Assembly (NCBI GenBank): GCA_017438975.1
Contig: JAFRUH010000006.1
Location: forward strand, 1-64,000
Direction: 5' to 3'
DNA length: 64,000 bases
DNA from: Bacteroidales bacterium
GTDB taxonomy: Bacteria; Bacteroidota; Bacteroidia; Bacteroidales; UBA932
Both the position numbers and the translations under genes were made by a program. The notes under the pieces are model-generated. The model had not been told where the DNA came from and did not search any database. It saw only the letters and a list, made by a program, of their open reading frames with translations. Numbering within the stretch: the stretch's first letter is position 1; each line of letters opens with the position of its first letter. Below, in pieces: positions 51,197 to 60,840 of this stretch.

Positions 51197-52015
51197 CTAT
51201 TCGAAATCCGGATTGATGATGATGCGGCCGCAATGCTCGCAGATGATCAGTTTCTTGTTGGAAGCGATGTCGACGAGACGCTGCGGGGTAATGGTGTTGA
51301 AACAGCCTCCGCAGGAGTCCCCGTTGTGGACGGAGACGACGGCGAGGTGGTTGTGGACGCTGGCGCGGATGCGCTCGTAGGCGCTCATCGTACGAGCGTC
51401 GATCTTGGCGGCGCAGGCCTCGCGGCGTGTGCGGAGCACCTTCTCCTCCTTGGCCGTGGATTCCACGATCTGGGCGAGTTCCTCTTTCTTCGCCTTGAGG
51501 TCTTCGGTACGGATCGCGATATGGTCCTTGATGTCCTCGATCTCGCTGCGGCGGCCGGCGATTTCGTACTTGATGTCGGCAATGTTCTTTTCAGCGATGT
51601 CGTGGAGCAGCTCCTGGTTCTCGATCTCCTTGTTGAGCGAATCATACTCGCGGCTGTTGGAGATGGTCTCCAGCTGCTTCTGGTATTTCGCGATCGTATT
51701 CTCGCAGTCTACGATATTCTGCTTGTTCTGCGCGATGGAGCGGTTGAATTCGTCGATGATCTCGTTCTGTCCGGCGAGTTCCGCCTTCAGGTCGGCGATC
51801 TCATTCTCGAGGGCTTCGACCTCGGCCGGGAGTTCGCCCCGGAACTGGAGGATCTTGTCAATCTGAGAATCGGCGTCCTGGAGTTCATACAGGGTCTTGA
51901 GTTTTTCCTCAACGCTCAGGTCGGAATCCGCAAAGTTTTTCTGGAGCGACATGAAGGTCTCCCTCTGGTCGATCGGAGTCTCGACTTTCTTGATCTTTGT
52001 CTTGCTAGTAGCCAT
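51197..52015 (-). CDS. Coiled-coil protein with C4 zinc ribbon
   Basis: A 272-residue cytoplasmic protein. A long coiled coil (about 20-200) rich in Glu, Lys, Ile and Leu is followed by a C-terminal zinc ribbon with two CxxC pairs (SCGGC and CEHCG). This is the zf-RING_7/C4-type family found next to nif3 in many bacteria, possibly involved in nucleic-acid or ribosome-associated processes; the function is not settled. Start ATG 52015 (MATSKTKIKK) was preferred over a site 12 codons upstream that has no similarity. It lies 16 bases after the Nif3 stop. Confidence 0.87.
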   Translation of the reverse strand: MATSKTKIKKVETPIDQRETFMSLQKNFADSDLSVEEKLKTLYELQDADSQIDKILQFRGELPAEVEALENEIADLKAELAGQNEIIDEFNRSIAQNKQNIVDCENTIAKYQKQLETISNSREYDSLNKEIENQELLHDIAEKNIADIKYEIAGRRSEIEDIKDHIAIRTEDLKAKKEELAQIVESTAKEEKVLRTRREACAAKIDARTMSAYERIRASVHNHLAVVSVHNGDSCGGCFNTITPQRLVDIASNKKLIICEHCGRIIINPDFE

Positions 52016-52031
52016 ATGGTAATTGTATTGA

Positions 52032-52814
52032 TTACAGATAGTAACGCACAAGGTTGCCGTCGTTCAAACGCTCGCTTGCGCGAACTGCAAAGGTAGGAAA
52101 TTTTTTCCGTATCCATGAAATTAAAATGGATACAATCTCCACTTCGCTCTCAAAATGGCCGATATCGGCGACCATGAACCCCTCCGGAACCGCAAAACGG
52201 TGGTAGGAGAGGTCCCCGGTGACATAGAGCTGGGCCCCGGCCCGGCGGGCTTCCCCGATCAGGTCGGCCCCCGCTCCCCCGCATACGGCAATCCGGCGGA
52301 CGGGCTCACGGACGGGACGGGAGCAGCGGATCACGGACAGGGAAAAACGCTCTTTCAGAAGGGAAAGGACCTCCTCGGCGGAGAGCGGCGACGGGAGATT
52401 CCCGACCGCCCCGAGTCCGACCCCGTCCTCTTCCCGGCACAGGATCCCGATATCCTCGAGGCCGATTTTCCGGGCCATGGCCCCGCTCACGCCCCCGATG
52501 ACCTTGTCGGCCGTCGTATGGGCGGCATAGACGGCGATCCCGCCCCGGACCGCCTTGACGAGGGCGGCGCCGACCGGATCGGTCCCGTCGATCCGCTTGA
52601 TGCCACGGAAGAGGAGCGGATGGTGGGTGATCACGAGCCGGGCCCCGCAGGCAACGGCTTCGTCGATGAGTTCCGGCGTACAGTCGAATCCGACGAGAAC
52701 GCTTCCGGTCTCATCGTCTTCGGAGCCGATGCAGAGCCCGCTGTTGTCCCAGTTTTCCTGGATTCCGAGCGGAGCGAACTCTTCGACCGCACGGATGATA
52801 TCTCCCACTCTCAT
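52032..52814 (-). CDS. Nif3-like dinuclear metal center hexameric protein
   Basis: A 260-residue protein of the Nif3/YbgI family (once called GTP cyclohydrolase I type 2). Metal-binding pieces are visible: VITHHPLLF at about 60 and YAAHTTADK at about 95, plus the C-terminal GHFESEVE. It is the short form without the central insert. The cellular role is unclear. It overlaps merR by 4 bases and is next to the coiled-coil zinc-ribbon gene, a common pairing. Confidence 0.88.
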   Translation of the reverse strand: MRVGDIIRAVEEFAPLGIQENWDNSGLCIGSEDDETGSVLVGFDCTPELIDEAVACGARLVITHHPLLFRGIKRIDGTDPVGAALVKAVRGGIAVYAAHTTADKVIGGVSGAMARKIGLEDIGILCREEDGVGLGAVGNLPSPLSAEEVLSLLKERFSLSVIRCSRPVREPVRRIAVCGGAGADLIGEARRAGAQLYVTGDLSYHRFAVPEGFMVADIGHFESEVEIVSILISWIRKKFPTFAVRASERLNDGNLVRYYL

Positions 52815-53128
52815 AATTCTTTCCGGACAAGGACGAGTTGTTTGCGGATCTCCTTCAGGCTGTCGATCGCCTTGGTGCGGCTGTCCACTTTCCGACGGCT
52901 CTCCCGGAGCTTTTTCGCCGCCCCCTCGAGGGTCATCCCGTTCCCCTTGACCAGGAGATGGATCTGCTTGAGGGTCTTGACGTCTTCCGGGGTGAACTTC
53001 CGGTTGCCCTTGGCGTTGCGGTCCGGCTTGATGAAGGCCGGGAAACTGTTCGACCAGAAGCGGACCAGGGAGGTGGATTCCCCCAGGATCTCGGCGACTT
53101 CTCCGATTGAATAAAAGAGCTTTTCCAT
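52811..53128 (-). CDS. MerR-family transcriptional regulator, short form
   Basis: A 105-residue protein that is essentially only the MerR winged-helix DNA-binding domain (YSIGEVAEILGESTSLVRFW) and a short helix. There is no effector-binding domain, as in other short Bacteroidota MerR proteins associated with M23 peptidase genes. It overlaps nif3 by 4 bases and is 2 bases after the M23 peptidase. Its target is unknown; autoregulation of this run is possible. Confidence 0.87.
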   Translation of the reverse strand: MEKLFYSIGEVAEILGESTSLVRFWSNSFPAFIKPDRNAKGNRKFTPEDVKTLKQIHLLVKGNGMTLEGAAKKLRESRRKVDSRTKAIDSLKEIRKQLVLVRKEL

Positions 53129-53130
53129 AT

Positions 53131-54042
53131 TTAATCCATTGATTGACCAGTACTTACAGACATAAAAAGCATATTCGCGTATTCAGCCGGAGTGGCAGAG
53201 GCGAAAAAATGATGGACCGGATCGAGGACCTTCCCCTTGCAGCGCACCTCGTAGTGCAGGTGGGGTGCGAACGACCCTCTGGAGATGCCGACCGTGCCGA
53301 TCTGCTTCCCGGCCTTCACCCGGTTTCCCCGCGAGACGGAAACGTCCGAAAGACAGGCATAACGGGTCACGAAACCGTTCCCATGGCTGATTTCCACGAC
53401 ATTGCCCAGTCCTCCGGCCGACCGTTCGACCGAGACGACCGTCCCGGCCGCGGCCGCATAGACCGGTTCTCCCGGACGGGCCACGAGGTCGATCCCGTCG
53501 TGCCGCATCTCCACTTTCATAAACGGATGGACCTTCATCCCGACCGAGGCTCCGGTGCGGATGTAGGACATGTTCCCGATCGGAAGGGTGAGGGGCGGAA
53601 CCGTATCCCTGCGCTGGACGAGGGTCTCGAAAATCTCCCGGAAATTCTCCTCGACGCGGGAGGCCATCTTCATCGCGGTCTCGGACTTGGAGGCGCTGTA
53701 GGAGAGATAGAAATTATCGGAAAGGGTATCGCTGTCGGCGATGACGTCGGCCGCCGTGAGCGGATCCGGGGCGGGCGCTTCGGTATAGAAGAGGCCGCGG
53801 TAAAGGTTGTTGTCCTTTTCCTGGAGTCCCTCAACGACATCGCCGAGGAGACGTTCCTTATCCAGCAGGTCCGGATAGAGGTCCCTGTACATCCGGTTTT
53901 CCCGGATCAGGCGCTTTTCCTCCGGAGTGCTGAAAAAGAGGGCGGTCAGGCCATAGAAGACGATGGAGAGCGAAACCGTGGCGATTCCGTACCAGAAGGC
54001 CTTCCAGAGCAGGCGCCCGAAACGGTTCCGTTTATTTTTCAT
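53131..54042 (-). CDS. M23-family peptidase-like protein with altered active site
   Basis: A 303-residue membrane-anchored LytM-domain protein. It has one N-terminal helix, a coiled region, then the M23 domain (about 185-290). Zinc ligands are present in MRHDGIDLV and APHLHYEV. The catalytic His normally found in RYAH is Cys here (RYACLSDVS), whereas the neighbouring paralogue keeps it (RYAHMSRID). It may therefore be inactive and act as an activator or scaffold for wall hydrolases (inference). Start ATG 54042 overlaps the upstream M23 gene by 11 bases. Confidence 0.86.
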   Translation of the reverse strand: MKNKRNRFGRLLWKAFWYGIATVSLSIVFYGLTALFFSTPEEKRLIRENRMYRDLYPDLLDKERLLGDVVEGLQEKDNNLYRGLFYTEAPAPDPLTAADVIADSDTLSDNFYLSYSASKSETAMKMASRVEENFREIFETLVQRRDTVPPLTLPIGNMSYIRTGASVGMKVHPFMKVEMRHDGIDLVARPGEPVYAAAAGTVVSVERSAGGLGNVVEISHGNGFVTRYACLSDVSVSRGNRVKAGKQIGTVGISRGSFAPHLHYEVRCKGKVLDPVHHFFASATPAEYANMLFMSVSTGQSMD

Positions 54043-55006
54043 GGCCACCTCCGCTTTGGGCGACGATTTCCGCATAATCCTTTGCGGAAAGGTCCAGATC
54101 CATGAAATCGTACGGATTCACGAAATCATCCCGGTACAGGATCTCGAAGTGCAGGTGGGGTCCGGTGACGCGCCCGGACTGGCCGGTCTCGCCGAGGACG
54201 GTCCCGCGCGTAACCTTCTGCCCGGGCCGGACGTCGATCCGGCTCATATGGGCATAGCGGGACTTGTAGCCGAAGCCGTGGTTGACGATGACGATGTTCC
54301 CGTAGCCGAAGAATTCGCTGTCGGCATCCTCGATCACTCCGTCCCCGACCGCATAGATCGTATTGCCGGGAGGACAGGCGAAGTCCATCCCGGAATGGAA
54401 CTTGGAGACCCCCGTGATCGGGTCGCTCCGGTAACCGAAGGGACTGCTCAGGTGGAAGGAGCCGGGCGCTGTGCTGAGCGGGCAGATCGCAGGGATGTGC
54501 GAGGCCATGTCACCCGCCCGGCGGGCCATCTCCCCGACCTCGTCGAAGGATTTGCTCTGGACATAGGCCTTTTTCGTCAGGCGGTCGAGCCTGAGGACCG
54601 TCCGTCTCAGTTCGCTTCCCCGGTCCAGGTCTTCGAGACTGGCATAGCGGTTCACCCCGCCGAGACCGGCTTCGCGGATCTCCGAAGGGATGGAATTCAT
54701 GCCGTAAACGGACCGGTAGATCTCTTCGTCGCGGTCTTCCAGGTCCCCGAGCACTTTGTCATACTGGTCCATCTGGGCGTTCATCACTTCCATGCGGGAG
54801 GCCCATTCCACGTTCTGCCGCTTGAGGATCGCCGTTTTGGGAAGATCGAGCCCCAGGACTGAAACATACAGCCAGAGAATGCCGACGAAAAGGAGGGCTC
54901 CCGCGAGCACGACCGCCACGAATTTCGCGAACCGGTGCCGGGAAACCTCCTCGACTTCGACTTTGAGCGTCTCGGGGTTGATCCTGTAATGTTTCAATTT
55001 TGGCAT
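54032..55006 (-). CDS. M23-family metallopeptidase (LytM-type)
   Basis: A 324-residue membrane-anchored peptidoglycan hydrolase. An N-terminal helix ([20 protein letters not shown]) is followed by a coiled coil and the M23 domain with full motifs: [17 protein letters not shown] and GPHLHFEI. It should cut peptide cross-links in the cell wall at growth or division sites. Start ATG 55006 lies about 7 bases after a -7 box. It heads the minus-strand run to rnfA and is divergent from alaS. Confidence 0.9.
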   Translation of the reverse strand: MPKLKHYRINPETLKVEVEEVSRHRFAKFVAVVLAGALLFVGILWLYVSVLGLDLPKTAILKRQNVEWASRMEVMNAQMDQYDKVLGDLEDRDEEIYRSVYGMNSIPSEIREAGLGGVNRYASLEDLDRGSELRRTVLRLDRLTKKAYVQSKSFDEVGEMARRAGDMASHIPAICPLSTAPGSFHLSSPFGYRSDPITGVSKFHSGMDFACPPGNTIYAVGDGVIEDADSEFFGYGNIVIVNHGFGYKSRYAHMSRIDVRPGQKVTRGTVLGETGQSGRVTGPHLHFEILYRDDFVNPYDFMDLDLSAKDYAEIVAQSGGGHEK

Positions 55007-55012
55007 AGTATG

Positions 55013-55042
55013 CAAATATATGAGATTTTTGTTGTATTTTTG
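55013..55042. promoter_or_regulatory. Two divergent -7 boxes between the M23 gene and alaS
   Basis: TATATTTG on the minus strand (55013-55020) faces the M23 gene 6 bases from its start codon. TATTTTTG on the plus strand (55035-55042) faces alaS. Both match TAnnTTTG, but neither has a good -33 box at the usual distance. Confidence 0.38.
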
Positions 55043-55070
55043 TGGGTTATTGCAAAAATTTGAAAGAAAC

Positions 55071-57686
55071 ATGACCGCAAAAGAAATCAGACAAAAGTAC
55101 CTGGACTTCTTCGCATCGAAAGGACACACGATCGTCCCGTCCGCGCCGATGGTCATCAAGAACGACCCGACGCTGATGTTCACCAATGCGGGGATGAACC
55201 AGTTCAAAGATATCTTCCTCGGAAACACCACCCCGAAATTCAAACGGGCCGCCGACGCCCAGAAATGCCTCCGGGTCAGCGGAAAGCACAACGACCTCGA
55301 GGCCGTCGGCCATGACGGACGGCATCATACGATGTTCGAGATGCTCGGTAACTGGAGCTTCGGCGACTATTTCAAGGCCGAGGCGATCGACTGGGCCTGG
55401 GAACTGCTGACCGACGTCTACAAGATCGACAAGTCGAAACTGTACGCGACGGTTTTCGAAGGCAGCGAAGAGGACGGGACCGCCCTCGACGAAGAGGCCC
55501 GGGAAGCCTGGCTCCGGCACCTTCCCGCCGACCATGTCCTGCTCGGCAACAAGCACGACAATTTCTGGGAAATGGGCGACACGGGCCCCTGCGGCCCCTG
55601 TTCCGAGATCCATATCGACCTCCGCAGCGATGAAGAGATCGCCCGGGTCCCCGGCCGCGAGCTCGTCAACACGGACAACGACGACGTCATTGAAATCTGG
55701 AACCTCGTCTTCATGCAGTTCGAGCGCAAGGCCGACGGCCACCTCGAACCCCTCCCGAACAAGAACATCGATACGGGGATGGGCTTCGAGCGCCTCTGCA
55801 TGATCCTCCAGGGAAAATCATCCAATTATGAATCCGACGTATTCAGCGGCCTGATCGGGAAGATCGAGGAACTCTCCGGCCGGAAATACAAGGAATCCCC
55901 CGAGATCGAAGTCGCGATGCGCGTGGTCGCGGACCACATCCGTGCCATCGCCTTCTCGATCGCGGACGGCCAGCTTCCCTCCAACGTAAAAGCCGGCTAT
56001 GTCATCCGGCGGATTCTCCGCCGGGCCGTCCGGTACGGATACACCTTCCTCGGATTCAACGAACCCTTCCTCTGCCGGCTCGTCGACCAGCTCATCGCGG
56101 ACATGGGCGAAGCCTATCCCGAGCTCCCCGCCCAGCGGAAACTGATCGAAAGCGTCATCCGCGAAGAGGAGATGGCCTTCCTGCGCACCCTCGACCGCGG
56201 CATCCGTATGCTCGACGACTATATCGAGAAGAATGCGGAGACGAAGGTCATCCCGGGCGTCGACGCTTTCATCCTCTATGACACCTACGGATTCCCGGTC
56301 GACCTGACCGAACTGATCGCGACCGAAAAAGGCTTCAACGTCGATCTCGAAGGCTTCAACGTCGAACTGCAGAAGCAGAAAGAGCGCGCCCGCAACGCCA
56401 CGGCCAACGAATTCGGGGACTGGGAAGTCTTCGCCGAGGGCGAGGAAGCCGCGTTCATCGGCTATGACCGGACCTCCTGCGAAGGCGCCGTCCTGCTCAA
56501 GCAGCGGACGGTCAAGTCCAAGAACAAGATCCTCTACCAGCTCGTCTTCGACAAGACTCCGTTCTATGCCGAGATGGGCGGTCAGGTCGGCGATACCGGA
56601 ACGGTCTCCAATCCTTCCGGCGAGTCGATCCGCATCCTCAACACGGTCAAGGAGAACAACCTGACGATCCATCTGGCGGAACGGCTTCCGGAGCACTGCG
56701 ACGAACCCTTCGACCTCCAGGTCGACGGGGAACGCAGGGACCGGATCGCCGCGAACCATACCGCGACCCATCTTCTCGACCAGGCGCTCCGCGAGGTGCT
56801 CGGCACCCACGTCGAGCAGAAAGGCTCCTTCGTCGGACCGGACTACTTCCGCTTCGACTTCTCCCATTTCTCCAAGATGACCGATGAGGAAATCGCCCGC
56901 ACCGAAGCCCGCGTCAACGAACTGATCCGAGCCGACTATCCGCGCAGGGAAAAGCGCGACGCAACGATGGAAGAAGCGAAGGCGATGGGCGCCATCGCCC
57001 TCTTCGGCGAGAAGTACGGGGACTCGGTCCGCGTCATCAATTTCGGTCCCTCCACCGAACTCTGCGGCGGCACCCACGCCACCGCGACCGGACGGATCGG
57101 CTATTTCAAGATCCTTTCGGAAGCGGCCGTCGCGGCCGGTGTCCGGAGGATCGAAGCCGTGACCGGAGCCGCCGCCGAGAACCGCGTCAAGGAAATGGAA
57201 ACCCTCCTGCGCTCCGCCCGGAGCTTCTTCAACAACGTCCCCGACCTGACGGGAGCCATCCAGAAACTGGTGGAAGACAATGCCGGCCTCAAGAAACAGA
57301 TCGAGGAGGCGGCCATGGCCAAAGCGGCGGAAATCGCGTCCCGGATCGAAGAGAAGGCCGAACTGATCGGCGGCATCAAAGTTGTACGGTTCACCCAGCC
57401 GGTCGATCCGCAGCTCCTCCGCAACGTCGCCCTCCTCGTCGCCAGGAAAGCCGAGAACCTCGTGGTCGCGGCGGCCTATGAATTCGCCGGAAAGCCGAAC
57501 CTGCTGCTGATGTATTCGGACGACCTCGTCGCCAAGGGCAGGAACGCAGGGAAGGACATCCGGGAAGCCGCCCGGTTCATCCAGGGCGGAGGCGGCGGAC
57601 AGCCGGGTCTCGCGACCGCGGGCGGCCGCAATCCCGAAGGACTGGACCATGCCCTTGAAAAAATGGTGGAAACCGCTACTGCATAA
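55071..57686 (+). CDS. alaS: Alanyl-tRNA synthetase
   Basis: A full-length enzyme of 871 residues that charges tRNA-Ala. The start was set at ATG 55071 ([19 protein letters not shown]). The catalytic domain, tRNA-recognition domain, editing domain ([18 protein letters not shown] and [10 protein letters not shown]) and C-terminal oligomerisation/DHHA1 region ([15 protein letters not shown]) are all present. The next gene, the lptG-fmt fusion, starts 15 bases downstream with a good ribosome site (AGAGAGG). Confidence 0.97.
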   Translation: MTAKEIRQKYLDFFASKGHTIVPSAPMVIKNDPTLMFTNAGMNQFKDIFLGNTTPKFKRAADAQKCLRVSGKHNDLEAVGHDGRHHTMFEMLGNWSFGDYFKAEAIDWAWELLTDVYKIDKSKLYATVFEGSEEDGTALDEEAREAWLRHLPADHVLLGNKHDNFWEMGDTGPCGPCSEIHIDLRSDEEIARVPGRELVNTDNDDVIEIWNLVFMQFERKADGHLEPLPNKNIDTGMGFERLCMILQGKSSNYESDVFSGLIGKIEELSGRKYKESPEIEVAMRVVADHIRAIAFSIADGQLPSNVKAGYVIRRILRRAVRYGYTFLGFNEPFLCRLVDQLIADMGEAYPELPAQRKLIESVIREEEMAFLRTLDRGIRMLDDYIEKNAETKVIPGVDAFILYDTYGFPVDLTELIATEKGFNVDLEGFNVELQKQKERARNATANEFGDWEVFAEGEEAAFIGYDRTSCEGAVLLKQRTVKSKNKILYQLVFDKTPFYAEMGGQVGDTGTVSNPSGESIRILNTVKENNLTIHLAERLPEHCDEPFDLQVDGERRDRIAANHTATHLLDQALREVLGTHVEQKGSFVGPDYFRFDFSHFSKMTDEEIARTEARVNELIRADYPRREKRDATMEEAKAMGAIALFGEKYGDSVRVINFGPSTELCGGTHATATGRIGYFKILSEAAVAAGVRRIEAVTGAAAENRVKEMETLLRSARSFFNNVPDLTGAIQKLVEDNAGLKKQIEEAAMAKAAEIASRIEEKAELIGGIKVVRFTQPVDPQLLRNVALLVARKAENLVVAAAYEFAGKPNLLLMYSDDLVAKGRNAGKDIREAARFIQGGGGGQPGLATAGGRNPEGLDHALEKMVETATA

Positions 57687-57701
57687 TCATTTCCAGAGAG
57701 G

Positions 57702-60164
57702 ATGAAGAAAGTCGACAAGTTCCTCATCAAATCCTTCATAGGACCGTTCATCGCGATCCTGCTTGTCGTCGTATTCATCCTCATGATGCAGTTCCTCTGG
57801 CTCTACATCGACGAACTCGTCGGGCGCGGCCTCGGACTGTCCGTCATCCTGGAATTCCTGTTCTGGGGCGTGTGCAGCCAGGCGCTCCCCCTCGCCCTGC
57901 CGCTCTCGACCCTGCTGGCTTCGATGATGACCCTCGGCCAGATGGGCGAGAACAGCGAACTGATCGCCATGAAAGCCTCCGGGATCTCCCTGGTCCGGCT
58001 GATGGCGCCGCTGATGATCTGCAGTGCGGTCATCAGCGTACTCGCCTTCTTCACGGTCAACGACCTTTCCCCGTACGCGACCAACCAGATCTACACCCTC
58101 CGGGACGACATCGGAAAGACCAAGTCCGAGATCAAGATCCCGGAAGGGACCTTCTACGACGGCATCGAAGGGTACATCCTCCGCATCGGGGACCGCAACG
58201 AAAAGACCGGCATGATGTACAAGGTCATGGTCTATGACCATACCCGCAACCGCGGGAACACCTCCGTCACCATCGCCGACTCCGGGGTCATGAAGATGTC
58301 CAAGGCCAAGGACTACCTGACCTTCAACCTCTTCAACGGCTACAACTACCAGGAAACCAATACCAAGAAGTACCGCGACACGACCCTTGCCCTGAGGAAG
58401 ATCCATTTCTCCGCCCAGGAGATGATCATCCCACTTTCGAACTACGCATTCCAGAAGTCCGACTCCGCCCGGTTCAGCGACCAGGTCCGTTCCATGGACA
58501 TGGCCCACCTGATCATGGGCCGGGACTCCCTCCAGAAACTCTCCGACGAGGCGCTGGAGCGCCACAAGGAGGATTTCCGCCGGCAGTCGTCCCTGACCCA
58601 TACCTCCCAGCTCGACACCTCCTGGCGGACCTTCCCTGCGCTGGCCGACGTCCCGCACCCCCTGAATTGGAAGAACACCCAGCTCCAGCGGAACATCTAC
58701 GAGACGGCCGCCTCGAACGCCCGGCAGATGGAAAGCACCCTGACGAACTACGAGGTCGAGTCCTTCGAGTACAACTACATCCTCCGGAGGACGAACGTCG
58801 AGATCTGGAAGAAATACGCCCAGGCCCTCGCCTGCCTCATCCTCTTCTTCATCGGCGCGCCGCTCGGCGCCCTGATCCGGAAGGGAGGACTGGGCACTTC
58901 CGCCATCGTTTCCGTCCTCTTCTTCGTCCTGTACTGGGTCATCGACATCTCGGGCACGAAACTCGCCCGCGACGGAGCGGCCAGCCCCTTCTTCGGCACC
59001 TTCATCTCGGCGATGATCCTGCTGCCGATCGGCCTGTTCCTGACCTGGAAGGCGATCCACGATTCTACCCTCTTCAGCGCCGATGGAATGAAAACGGCCT
59101 GGAGAGTCGTCAAAAGCAAGATTATGTCCCTGTTCAAGAAAACCCGGATCGTCTATATGGGAACGCCCGAGTTCGCCGTCGCCCCGCTCCAGGCCCTCCT
59201 CGGCCGCGGATACAAGGTCGTCGGCGTGGTCACGGTTCCCGACAAGCCCAGCGGGCGCGGGCTGAAGATGAACGAAAGCGCCGTCAAGAAATTCGCCGTC
59301 GAACACGAACTGCCCGTCCTGCAGCCCGAGAAACTGAAGGATCCCGCCTTCCTGGAGGCCCTGGCCGCGTGGAAAGCCGACCTATTCGTCGTGGTCGGGT
59401 TCCGGATGCTGCCGGAAGCCGTCTGGTCCATGCCGAAGCTAGGGACGTTCAATCTCCACGCCGCCCTCCTGCCGCAGTACCGCGGCGCCGCCCCGATCAA
59501 CTGGGCGGTCATCAACGGGGAAAGCCTCACCGGCGTCACGACCTTCATGATCGACAGCAAGATAGATACTGGCGGAATCATCCTCCGCCAGGAGCACCGC
59601 ATCGGGCCAGCCGACACTGCCGGGGATGTCCACGACGCCCTGATGGGAATCGGCTCAGAACTCGTCCTGCAGACGGTCGAGGGCCTGATCCAGGGGAATG
59701 TGGAAACCCGTGTCCAGCGCAGCTTCATCCAGGGTTCGGAATTGCTCCACCCCGCCCCGAAGCTCACCCGGGAACTCTGCCACATCGACTGGAACGATAC
59801 GACGAAGAATATCTACAACCTCGTCCGTGGTCTGAGTCCCTACCCGACCGCCTATACCGAACTCGCCGTTGCAGAGGCGGATGCAGCCCCGGTCCAGCTG
59901 AAGGTCTTCTTCGGCGAACCGCTGGAAGAGAGCCTCCTCCCGACCCCGCGTCCCGCTCCGGGAACCGTCCTTTCCGACGGGAAGAACTATCTCGCGGTCG
60001 CCACCGCAGACGGCGCCCTCTCCCTGAAAGACATCCAGCTCGCCGGCAAGAAGCGGATGGACGTCAAGTCCTTCCTCCTCGGATTCCGCAATCCGGAACA
60101 GTACCGGGCGACGCAGGGAACCTCCATGGCTGAAATCGCCAGATACAAACCCGTCGAAGAATAG
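57702..60164 (+). CDS. Fusion of LptG-type permease and methionyl-tRNA formyltransferase
   Basis: One 820-residue frame joining two unrelated proteins. Residues 1-474 are a YjgP/YjgQ (LptF/LptG) permease: N-terminal helices, a periplasmic region and C-terminal helices (LACLILFFIGAPLGALIRKGG). It would help move lipopolysaccharide out of the inner membrane. Residues 475-820 are Fmt, which formylates initiator Met-tRNA: RIVYMGTPEFAV, NLHAALLPQYRGAAPINWAV and DTGGIIL with N584, H586 and D622, spaced as in E. coli Fmt. An in-frame ATG at 59124 (MSLFKKTRIVYMGTP) looks like a native Fmt start, so separate Fmt could also be made. LptG's C-terminus is cytoplasmic, so the topology allows a working fusion. 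Confidence 0.88.
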   Translation: MKKVDKFLIKSFIGPFIAILLVVVFILMMQFLWLYIDELVGRGLGLSVILEFLFWGVCSQALPLALPLSTLLASMMTLGQMGENSELIAMKASGISLVRLMAPLMICSAVISVLAFFTVNDLSPYATNQIYTLRDDIGKTKSEIKIPEGTFYDGIEGYILRIGDRNEKTGMMYKVMVYDHTRNRGNTSVTIADSGVMKMSKAKDYLTFNLFNGYNYQETNTKKYRDTTLALRKIHFSAQEMIIPLSNYAFQKSDSARFSDQVRSMDMAHLIMGRDSLQKLSDEALERHKEDFRRQSSLTHTSQLDTSWRTFPALADVPHPLNWKNTQLQRNIYETAASNARQMESTLTNYEVESFEYNYILRRTNVEIWKKYAQALACLILFFIGAPLGALIRKGGLGTSAIVSVLFFVLYWVIDISGTKLARDGAASPFFGTFISAMILLPIGLFLTWKAIHDSTLFSADGMKTAWRVVKSKIMSLFKKTRIVYMGTPEFAVAPLQALLGRGYKVVGVVTVPDKPSGRGLKMNESAVKKFAVEHELPVLQPEKLKDPAFLEALAAWKADLFVVVGFRMLPEAVWSMPKLGTFNLHAALLPQYRGAAPINWAVINGESLTGVTTFMIDSKIDTGGIILRQEHRIGPADTAGDVHDALMGIGSELVLQTVEGLIQGNVETRVQRSFIQGSELLHPAPKLTRELCHIDWNDTTKNIYNLVRGLSPYPTAYTELAVAEADAAPVQLKVFFGEPLEESLLPTPRPAPGTVLSDGKNYLAVATADGALSLKDIQLAGKKRMDVKSFLLGFRNPEQYRATQGTSMAEIARYKPVEE

Positions 60165-60169
60165 CATCC

Positions 60170-60835
60170 ATGGATATCGCCATCCTCTGCAACGGAGCCT
60201 TTCCCCGGAAGGATTATCCCCGTTACCTGCTGCGCAGCGCGGACCGGATCGTCTGCTGCGACGGCGCGCTCGTCTCCTTCCTCCGCCACACGGAAACGAT
60301 CTTCGGCAGGCCTTCGGACGCCCCCAGGCTCCCGGATGCGGTCGTCGGAGACATGGACTCGCTCCCGGCAAAATACCGGCGCCTTTATTCCGACCGGATC
60401 GTTCCCGTAGCCGAACAGGAACACAACGACCAGACGAAGGCCGTCCTGTACGCCGCTGCGAGGTGGCCGGAAGTCACCGATATCCATATCCTCGGCGCGA
60501 CCGGCCTCAGGGAGGACCATACGATCGGCAACCTTTCCCTCCTGATGGAATACGCCCGGATGGAGGAACTCCGCGGAATCCGGATCGAGAGCGTTTCGGA
60601 CTACGGGACGGCTTTCGCGGTCACGGACACCTGCGAACTGGAAGTGGGCGAAGGCCGCCGCTTTTCCCTCTTCTCCCCCGACAACTCCCTCCGGATCCGT
60701 TCCGAAGGACTCGTCTGGCCGACGGACGGCGTCGTTTTCGACAACTGGTGGAAAGCCACCCTCAACCGCGCTTCCGCCGATACCGTCCGTCTCACTTTCT
60801 CGCACCCCTCCCTCGCCCTGATCATCCTGGATTGA
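60170..60835 (+). CDS. thiN: Thiamine pyrophosphokinase
   Basis: A 221-residue enzyme transferring pyrophosphate from ATP to thiamine to give thiamine diphosphate. The N-terminal part has CNGAFPRKDYP and IVCCDGAL. DAVVGDMDSLP, the acidic HNDQTKAVLYA and GATGLREDHTIGN are family hallmarks. It starts 5 bases after the lptG-fmt stop. No thiamine riboswitch is visible in front, consistent with its place inside a transcript. Confidence 0.9.
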   Translation: MDIAILCNGAFPRKDYPRYLLRSADRIVCCDGALVSFLRHTETIFGRPSDAPRLPDAVVGDMDSLPAKYRRLYSDRIVPVAEQEHNDQTKAVLYAAARWPEVTDIHILGATGLREDHTIGNLSLLMEYARMEELRGIRIESVSDYGTAFAVTDTCELEVGEGRRFSLFSPDNSLRIRSEGLVWPTDGVVFDNWWKATLNRASADTVRLTFSHPSLALIILD

Positions 60836-60840
60836 CGATA

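Noticed and set aside
55007-55070. Riboswitch or T-box before alaS
   Set aside because: Only 64 bases separate the divergent genes, too short for a T-box, and only -7 box matches are visible.
60463-60840. Long N-terminal extension of the EEP-family protein
   Set aside because: It overlaps the thiamine pyrophosphokinase gene in another frame; the EEP fold starts at 60841.
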